Of a stretch of 64,000 nucleotides of DNA, positions 56,203 through 64,000 are shown in pieces. The notes beneath the pieces were generated by a model. It did no database searches and had not been told where the DNA came from. It worked only from the letters and a program-made list of their open reading frames with translations. This DNA is from Nipponacmea schrenckii (Eukaryota > Mollusca > Gastropoda > Lottiidae), in NCBI GenBank assembly GCA_030562195.1, contig JAUJPP010000012.1:19406001-19470000 (forward strand). Direction: 5' to 3'. The position numbers were made by a program, and so were the translations under genes. Numbering within the stretch: the first letter of the stretch is position 1; each line of letters opens with the position of its first letter.

Positions 56203-56819
56203 GACCTGTCGTTGGTAGCGTTGAAGATCCAGGATTGTTTGTATTTAGGTCAACCCGAGTTATAAATAGAAATTTACATAGATCTCAGCTTATCATTCAT
56301 TTACCGTAAGTCCGAACCTACACTCGCCTACAACCGACACTTTATCACAAGACTGTTTCGCAATTCAAAACGGATATCACAACAGAAAATCCACTTTTCC
56401 ACGAAATTGATGCATCACTTCATCATTATAAAATAAATGCGGTTTAATGGTTTTGTTAATTAAATACACAGCTGAAAGAGAGAATAGTAGGCCTTGAGTA
56501 TAACTAATATATAAATGCGATATACATACACTGTGTATACGCTTGTTAATTATCATTGACACTAGTTATCGATCTTATGAATGTCGTTCGTACATTAGTT
56601 GCATTTATTTTATCGTTTGTAATGCAAAGATTTAAATTCTTAAAAATAACGTCTTATTTTCCAAAATACCGTACTGACTCTGACACTTTTTTTTAAAACT
56701 TTTGATACACGCTAGATTACTTAAGTGACAAATGTCTGCACTTTCATGGTGTGTTTTTGCACATCTGCCTGAAATTAGGTTGTAAAGGAAATATCTCGTC
56801 GTTTTCCATAAAGGCATAT

Positions 56820-59345
56820 TACACTTAGCTTTTGAACAGTCCACATAGCTAATGTGGTTTGAATTTTGAACAGTCCTCATAGCTAATGTGGTTTGGCTTT
56901 TGAACAGTCCACATAGCTTATGTGGTTTGGCTTTTGAACAGTCCACATAGCTAATGTATTTGAACAGTCCACATAAATAAATGTGTTTTAGTGTTTGAAC
57001 AGTCTGCATAGCTAATATGTTTTAGTGTTTGAACAGTCCACATAGCTAATGTGTTGAAGCTTTGAACTGTCCACATAGCTAATGTGTTTTAGTGCTTGAA
57101 CGGGCCACATATCTAATGTGTTTTGGCTTTTGAACAGTCACATAACTAATGTGGTTTTGCTTTTGAACAGTCCACATAACTAAATGTATTTCAGTGTTTG
57201 AACAGTCAACATAACTAAATGTGTTTCAGTGTTTGAACAGTCCACATAGCTAATGTGTTTTGGCTTTTGAACAGTCCACATAGCTAATGTGTTTTGGCTT
57301 GTGAACAGTCCACATAACTAATGTGGTTTTGGTTTTGAACAGTCCACATAACTAAATGTGTTTCAGTGTTTGATCAGTACACATAGCTATTGTGTTTTGG
57401 ATTGTGAACAGTCCACATAGCTTATGTGGTTTGGCTTGTGAACAGTCCACATAGCTAATGGGGTTCGGCTTTTGAACAGTCCAAATAGCTAATGTGTTTT
57501 GGCATGTGAACAGTCCAAATAGATTATTTGGTTTGGCTTTGAACAGTCCACATTGCTAATGTGTTTAAGCTTTTGAACAGTCCACATAACTAATGTGGTT
57601 TTGCTTTTGAACAGTCCACATAACTAAATGTGTTTCAGTGTTTGATCAGTCCACATAGCTAATGTGTTTTTGATTGTGAACAGTCCACATAGCTTATGTG
57701 GTTTGGCTTTTGAACAGTCCACATAGCTAATGGGGTTCGGCTTTTGAACAGTCTACATAGCTAATGTGTTTTGGCTTGTGAACAGTCCACATAGCTAATG
57801 TGTTTAAGCTTTTGAACAGTCCACATAGCTAATGTGTTTTGGATTGTGAACAGTCCACATAGCTTATGTGTTTTGGCTTGTGAACAGTCTACATAGCTAA
57901 TGTATTTAAGCTTTTGAACAGTCCACATAGCTAATGTGTTTTGGTTTGTGAACAGTCCACATAGCTTATGTGGTTTGGTTTTTGAACAGTCCACATAGCT
58001 AATGTGGTTTGAATTTTGAACAGTCCACGTAACTAATGTGGTTTGGCTTTTGAACAGTCCACATAACTAATGTGGTTTTGCTTTTGAACAGTCAACTAAA
58101 TATGTTTCAGTGTTTGAACAGTCCAGATAGCTAATGTGTTTTGGCTTTTGAACAGTCCACATACTAGTAGCTAATGTGTTTTGGCTTGTGAACAGTCCAC
58201 ATAACTAATGTGGTTTTGCTTTTGAACAGTCCACATAACTAAATGTGTTTCAGTGTTTGATCAGTCCACATAGCTAATGTGTTTTGGATTGTGAATAGTC
58301 CACATAGCTTATGTGGTTTGGCTTGTGAACAGTCCACATAGCTAATGGGGTTCGGCTTTTGAACAGTCCAAATAGCTAATGTGTTTTGGCTTGTGAACAG
58401 TCCACATAGCTAATGTGTTTAAGCTTTTGAACAGTCCACATAGTTAATGTGTTTTGGATTGTGAACAGTCCACATAGCTTATGTGTTTTGGCTTGTGAAC
58501 AGTCCACATAGCTTATGTGGTTTGGCTTTTGAACAGTCCACATAGCTAATGGGGTTCGGCTTTTGAACAGTCTACATAGCTAATGTGTTTTGGCTTATGA
58601 ACAGTCCACATAGCTAATGTGGTTTGGCTTTTGAACAGTCCACATAGCTAATGTGGTTTGGCTTTTGAACAGTCCACATAGCTAATGTGGTTTGGCTTTA
58701 AACAGTCCACATAGCTGGATGTGTTTCAGTGTTTGAACAGTCCACATAACTAAATGTGTTTTAGTTTTTGAACAGTCCACATAGCTTATGTGTTTTAGTG
58801 TTTGGGCAGTCCACATAGCTAATGTGTTTTAGTGTTTGGACAGTCCACATAGCTAATGTGTTTTAGCTTTTGGACAGGCAACAGGGCTAATGTGTGTTAG
58901 CTTTTGGACAGTCTGCATACTTAATGTGTTTTAGCTGTTGGACAGTTTGCATAACTAATGTGTTTTAGCTTTTGGACAGTCTGCAAAACTAATGTGTTGT
59001 AGCTTTTGGACAGTCAACAAGGCAAATGTGTTCTAGCTTTTGGACAATCTGCAAAACTAATGTGTTGTAGCTGTTGGACAGTCAACAGAGCTAATGTGTT
59101 TTAGCTGTTGAACAGTCAACAAAGCTAATGTGTTTTAGCTTTTGAACAGTCCACATAGCTAATGAATTTTAGTGTTTGGACAGTCCACATAGCTAATGTG
59201 TGTTAGCTTTTGGACAGTCTGCATAACTAATGTGTTCTAGCTGTTGGACAGTCTGCATAACTAATGTGTTTTAGCTCTTGGACAGTCTGCAAAACCAATG
59301 TGTTGTAGCTTTTTGACAGTCAACAGAACAAATGTGTTTAAGTTT
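56820..59345. repeat. 34-bp satellite array, about 73 units
   Basis: Tandem units of 34 bp (TTTGAACAGTCCACATAGCT plus AATGTGTTTTGGC), exact spacing seen for example at 58631 and 58665. Units at 56.8-58.7 kb are similar. From about 58.8 kb on they change to GGACAGTCTGCATAACTAAT types and decay to the right. Minus-strand frames reading repeated CGLF/TVQ motifs are artefacts. It sits between the 5' end of the membrane-protein gene and the 3' end of URM1. Confidence 0.95.
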
Positions 59346-60407
59346 TTTGTCATTCTAAATACATGTAGTTTATGTTTTTAGTTGACTTAAATAACAATTT
59401 TAATTGTTTTTAAATAAATAAATTATTATCAAAGTAAATGATCAATGAAAGTACAGGGCTGTTGATTTATTTTTTTCCCAACCAGACATTTTTTAAACGA
59501 TGTTTTGTTGATGTCAAAACTGCTACACTAAGTACTATTCAACTAGTATCCAACTGTAAAATGTACTGTATTTAAATGCCATGAATGTTTGGTAATATTC
59601 ATCAGAATTGGAACTAAAATTTTCTGAACATATTGTCAAACATCACATTGCAATAATAAAACAATCCAATCATCAAACATCTACAAACATTGATAAATGT
59701 TGTATTCATTGAAACACTAGCTTGTTATTATTCTCCAGTTTTCAGAAATTAAATCAAACTTATAGAGCTATTGATGTTACTAGACAGTTCCTGTAAAAGC
59801 TACCAGAGATTTAGCTTTTCCAACCAATATACCAGGCTAGACATATATATAAAGATTGTTCAACAGCAGTAATCAGTCATCTAGATATGTGACTGGTGTA
59901 ATAAGAGATATTTTTCTAAAGAAGCACTGGCCTAGGTCACAAGTAGAGACTATGGATGTCATTATTAGAATGCATCAAATTGTTAAGAAATTACTTATAC
60001 TGGAGAAAGTTATAATAATTGAAATATGCAAAGCGATTGCTTCAGGGGGGATCTAACCTGCCATAGACAATTATAGCCAAGTACAATACTCAGATGTTAA
60101 TCAGTCAACTGAAATGAGCCTCTTGGCTATGTTTAGAAAGCCACTCAATTCAAATAAGGATCCAGCTCTCATTAAAAAGAAATAGAGAAAATAAAATTGT
60201 GTTAAAGGGATTCTGATTAAACCTTAAATAGCAAAGGCTAGATGTATAACCAGCTCGTACACTTCAAGAGGAGTAAATATATGCAAAGTCATGTCACAGG
60301 CCATACAGCAGGCTTTCCATAGTACAGCCTGTTTTATATCACTTTAAAAGAGTGTCTATTCCATATATCCATAAAGTATATGACAATTTTATAGCTGTGG
60401 TATTTGA
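59346..60407. other. URM1 downstream region
   Basis: AT-rich DNA with one copy of the GGACATTTTTAAA-type repeat (59455-59520). The minus strand just after the URM1 stop presumably holds its 3' UTR. No other gene is supported; the plus-strand frame 59856-60056 lacks any recognisable feature. Confidence 0.5.
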
Positions 60408-61947
60408 TCATCCACCATGAAGAGTTGATATAAACACAATCTTATCTTTATCTTGTATTTCATAATCTAATTCTCCCTGAAATAAAGATATAATACTTGT
60501 TGTATTTCAAACAGGATTATTCATATTAGGGGGGTTAAATAGTCCTGATCATGAAGCAAGTATGCTTTATATAGTGAGTATTACTACTTATTCTACCTTA
60601 AATCAAAATAGACTGATCTTGATTATGTCTGAATGGGAGCTTTACATATATATCTCTGCTTGAACAATTATAAAAGAATTTCTTAAGTTTGCCATGCAAT
60701 ATTTTTTATATCAGAGAATTTAGCCTAAATTCTATCCATGAAAAATTATTTTCTCATTACCCCAGAACAATTTTAACATAACCCCCAAATTGAAATCCTC
60801 CACTTCAAACAGCAATTCACTTCAATTTATTATTAAAAATGAGAGACTTACCACTAACTCCCAATCTGCTTCATTGACCAGAACTAATATACCTGGTCGT
60901 CTAATAATGTAAAAAAAGAAGGTTTTATTTCTCTAGTTTTATACACAGTGTACACATACATAACAAAAATATACCTTATATACATTTTACACAAAATCTT
61001 ACAAATATAAAAAATAGAGAATATATTTTTAGAGAAATATGACCCATGAAAATAAATCCTTGACATAAAATAGCAAGTTGATTGAAAATTTATCAATAGT
61101 GTATAAAAAACCTTATTGTTTTGTTTGAGCTGTCAGAGAATCTTTAACAATCACAGCTTGCAGTAGCATAAAAACCTGCAACACTGTCTTCATCTCACCA
61201 AAGGAATTGGAAATCTATCCATAATAACTATTTGCTAAAAACAGCTGGCAGCCTCTCCAACCTTACAGGCCCACTGGCACAAGAAACATGACAAATTTTT
61301 GCCCTACATTTGCTTACTTACACCGTTTCTCCTTGTAAAAATAATTCAGGTCTTTCTTTTAATAAATTATCTTTCATCCATATTAATAACGTCCTAATCG
61401 TCCCTGTAACAACCAAATAACTTTAAATGGCAAAAATGTCATTTTGTATGAGAATTATCATAAATGCTAACAACTTAAAGCATGAACAAAAAACATTTGT
61501 ATAATTCCAATGTGAAGATGTTTAAAAATATCTATACATCTATACTTACATTTGTCATTTTGGTGAGGCAAGGTGATTTGATGTTTTTTAATATTGTCAA
61601 ACAACAGTTCAGCTCCCCCACTGTAATAAAAAAAAATAAAACAGATCTTTGCAAAAATGAGCTTATAATAAAATACATTTTGAACAGTGCAATTCTAATT
61701 ATAACTGTTGAGATATCATTAAAATCCACATTTAGAAGCTTGTTCAAAATGAACATAGCTACCATTCAAAAAAAAAGTCGCAGGTTTGCATTTTACAGAC
61801 ACCTTAAAACAACATTTATTAATATAAATTAGCATGATTTTGTCTGCTCAGCTACTACGTAGATTATATTATATTTTTCAGTTCACATATGAAGTACCAT
61901 GGAAATCATAATCACCTAAATTCTATAAAAATTGAAGTTTGAGACAT
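60408..61947 (-). CDS. URM1: URM1, ubiquitin-related modifier 1, complete
   Basis: Beta-grasp sulfur carrier. After thiocarboxylation at its C-terminal Gly-Gly by the MOCS3/Uba4 E1, it donates sulfur for 2-thiouridine at U34 of Lys, Glu and Gln tRNAs (with CTU1/CTU2) and can be conjugated to proteins. Five coding exons: 61916-61947 ([10 protein letters not shown]), 61550-61620 ([18 protein letters not shown]), 61322-61403 ([20 protein letters not shown]), 60852-60900 ([15 protein letters not shown]) and 60408-60476 ([20 protein letters not shown] then GG-stop). Phases 2, 1, 2, 0 join exactly to give 100 residues, against 101 in human. All acceptors end AG and all donors start GT. The Gly-Gly end is coded directly before the stop, so no C-terminal processing is needed. 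Confidence 0.96.
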
Positions 61948-63493
61948 TTTGACGTGGGTTTGTTTGTAAACAAAACCACGTGTGAATTACACAAGTTATC
62001 TACCTTTAAGGTGGTTCCGTATAATTCAACTTGGTAAACATCAAACGAAATATTTGTTTCATTTTGTATTGGATTGAACTTGTGAATGGAAATATACTTA
62101 CCTTGTACTTCGTCAATCTTTGTTGATTTTCAAGAGACTGTCGACATAATAATCATAGGCTATTTTAGTATATATATTTCAAGTGCACAGAATCTCATGG
62201 GAACAATTTGCCTTTTTCTAAATAATTGGACAATTTTTGGCTAGACCTCAGTTTGCTCTATGTGGTATTCAGGCAAAAACATACATGGCAAGAAGAGTTG
62301 TTATTAACTCTCTTGTCGAAGATTATAAATCTTATATAGGCTGTATATATTATGGTCTTATACCTTGACCATCTTTATTGTTCCTGTATACAGCCAATCA
62401 ATCTCTCACCATATAGGCTCTTAAATTTAAGGCCTTTCTTTACAGCCTTTCTGTCGAGAGATCTTTATTGGCTAACTACATACAATTAAATCGTTGCATT
62501 TAGAAACTTCAGCGATAAAACAAGGGTGGCTATTGCAGTGCAGTCAAGGTATGTGATAAGCGCGTAGTAGCTTGATTTTATAGCTTTAGGAAAGAAACTT
62601 TTATAGTAAAATTAAGTGGAATTTAATTATAACATTTGATAAAAAAAATAGATTAACAATGGAATTATAATTTCAAAGAAATAACAGATACAAAAATATT
62701 AATTTTAAATATAAAAAATCCTCCATAAGTGAAATGTAAGCTAGTTTAGCATAGAAAGCAAGAAAGATATCGAAACATCTCATTAAAAATATTAAAATAA
62801 TTAAATGAAAATTAATATATTGAAATATTTCATTGTAAGACAAAAAAATATTGCAATCGTAGATATTGAAATATTTCATAGAAAAAATATATCAATATAT
62901 TTCATTGAAAAATATAAAAAAATATTTCATAATATCAAAATATTTCATATAATATCAAAATTTTTTATTGAATATTGAAAATATCAAAATATTCTTTATT
63001 AATTAAGGGAGATAACAAAAAAGAAAGATTTCAAAATATTTTGTATGTCAACTCTACTGTTGATTTCGTTGAACACCTTCGAATAACGAAAACGAAAATT
63101 ACCGAAGGTTATTCAAACATCTTACTTTCAACTAAAACAAGACTGCAAACATTTCAATATTTCTCTTTTTGAGTTTATCGGATTATCGTACTGCGTCAAG
63201 TGATGCTCAAAATAGCCAATAAGCGATTGTGTTGCATAATATATGAGACGAAACACTTTTGTACAATGTTTTATTAGAATGGATCTTATTGATCCTGATT
63301 TCATTATTCGACCAATCATATTAAGGCCCACGCTTTGTGGATCAGGAAGTCACGTTAAATACAGTTAAAAAAAAATTTCCAAAAAATATTCGATGGTAAA
63401 CCCAGTTGCATAGTGGAACCAAGCGCTATTGAAGGATGTATATGACGACCCTAGAGTTATAATAAGAACTAATTATAACTCTATGATGACGAC
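61948..63493. other. URM1 upstream and intergenic DNA
   Basis: Upstream of the URM1 ATG there is CCCACGTC and an E-box-like CACGTG near 61978-61983, possibly promoter elements. A splice-donor-like ACAAG/GTAAGTAT at 62101 has no attached open frame. At 62690-63000 there is ATATTTCATTG-rich low-complexity DNA. No further gene is supported. Confidence 0.45.
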
Positions 63494-63709
63494 CTATAAC
63501 CTTTTATTAAGTTCGTATAATAATAAAGCAATGACAACAAAAATCCAGATATATCTAAATAAAAATACAAAAAATAGAGTTAAAGAGTAAAGAAATATAT
63601 TAGTTTCGCCGGGTTGTTGACGATGATATGACGTAATATTACTGTTTCTATCTACAACATCCTGATCTACGGCACCCCCTAATCTCTCAGCTCGAGTTAG
63701 CAAGGTTTT
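63494..63709 (-). CDS. Last exon of an unrecognised tail-anchored protein (partial)
   Basis: Acceptor CTCTTTCAG (AG at 63710-63711), phase 0, then 71 residues and TAG at 63494-63496. It starts KTLLTRAERLGGAVDQDVVD and ends with one strong membrane helix (LYSLTLFFVFLFRYIWIFVV) followed by LYELNKRL. This is the layout of a C-terminally anchored membrane protein. Upstream exons would lie to the right, beyond what I could join in the last 300 bases or outside the window. The heptad-like stretch before the helix recalls SNARE-type proteins, but I see no convincing SNARE layer pattern. Confidence 0.5.
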   Translation of the reverse strand, partial: KTLLTRAERLGGAVDQDVVDRNSNITSYHRQQPGETNIFLYSLTLFFVFLFRYIWIFVVIALLLYELNKRL

Positions 63710-63902
63710 CTGAAAGAGAATATCAAAAGAAATTACTGTTATATCAACCAAGGGGAGAGCAAATATAGGCAATAACGAGGAATCGTAGATTTTGCGTACG
63801 CTATCGCAAATGCGAGATAATTAGAAGTTGTTGACATTGTGGTGCCATATCTGGTTTAGACTTTCTATAATTACAGGAACTATAGACATTCCACAGAAAT
63901 TC

Positions 63903-63940
63903 ACCTGATGATGACAATGTAGATTGTTGAAACGTTGTGT
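63903..63940 (+). ncRNA. Hammerhead-ribozyme-like motif
   Basis: CTGATGA at 63905-63911, then a stem (ACAAT, loop GTAG, ATTGT), then GAAAC at 63929-63933. Box order and stem II match the hammerhead core with one extra base next to the stem. Such motifs are widespread in animal genomes within Penelope-like elements and retrozymes. Helices I and III cannot be confirmed here, so this is probably a remnant. Confidence 0.45.
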
Positions 63941-64000
63941 GTAATAAAACCTAGGAGTAATATAGCATAAAATTTGTTTCGTTTTTTAATGACGAGATTT

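Noticed and set aside
56632..57994. Minus-strand frames repeating LCGLF and AMWTVQ
   Set aside because: Products of the 34-bp satellite, with no start context, splice sites or composition of a protein.
62100..62160. Splice-donor-like site with a short ATG frame upstream of URM1 (MSTVS-stop)
   Set aside because: The frame stops after five codons and neither of the other frames supplies a URM1 start. The true start is at 61945-61947.

Overview
The window is AT-rich, intron-rich animal DNA. The gene content (BRCA2, WDR47, URM1), intron sizes, and the load of minisatellites and short inverted-repeat elements suggest a lophotrochozoan invertebrate, most likely a mollusc. No marker in the window fixes the species. 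I deduced introns by reading splice sites and checking that codon phase carries from exon to exon. No transcript evidence was available.

Every gene I recognise is on the minus strand. In window order: (1) 1-10283, the 5' two-thirds of BRCA2: nine exons encoding about 2,024 residues, running off the left edge before the DNA-binding domain. It has a PALB2-type WF motif near residue 44 and about ten BRC repeats, five of them in a 105-bp tandem array. (2) 10284-15800, intergenic DNA with one TTAA-type MITE, a composite minisatellite and a nested pair of inverted-repeat elements. (3) 16518-36460, a complete 12-exon WDR47/nemitin gene (1,076 residues) with large, repeat-packed introns. Just after its stop codon lies a tandem array built from its own last coding segment. 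Its first coding exon is present twice (36.4 and 39.0 kb) in a tandem duplication, and a 1.03-kb inverted-repeat transposon has inserted into one copy. (4) 41.5-42.4 kb, a broken LINE endonuclease fragment. (5) 44267-44857, an intronless gene for an unrecognised four-helix membrane protein, behind a promoter rich in CCAAT and CRE-like motifs. (6) 46716-56202, a multi-exon gene for an unrecognised 7-8-helix membrane protein; one exon could not be found. (7) 56.8-59.3 kb, a 34-bp satellite array. (8) 60408-61947, a complete five-exon URM1 gene (100 residues). (9) 63494-63709, the last exon of an unrecognised tail-anchored protein.

The genes do not form a pathway. BRCA2 acts in homologous recombination, WDR47 in microtubule and neuronal biology, and URM1 in tRNA thiolation and protein urmylation. 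The unusual content is structural: several MITE families with intact target-site duplications (hAT-like 8 bp, Harbinger-like TTA, TTAA-type, pogo-like TA), a SINE with perfect 15-bp flanks, foldbacks carrying hammerhead-like boxes, local exon duplication, and a minisatellite seeded from coding sequence that repeats a polyadenylation hexamer.
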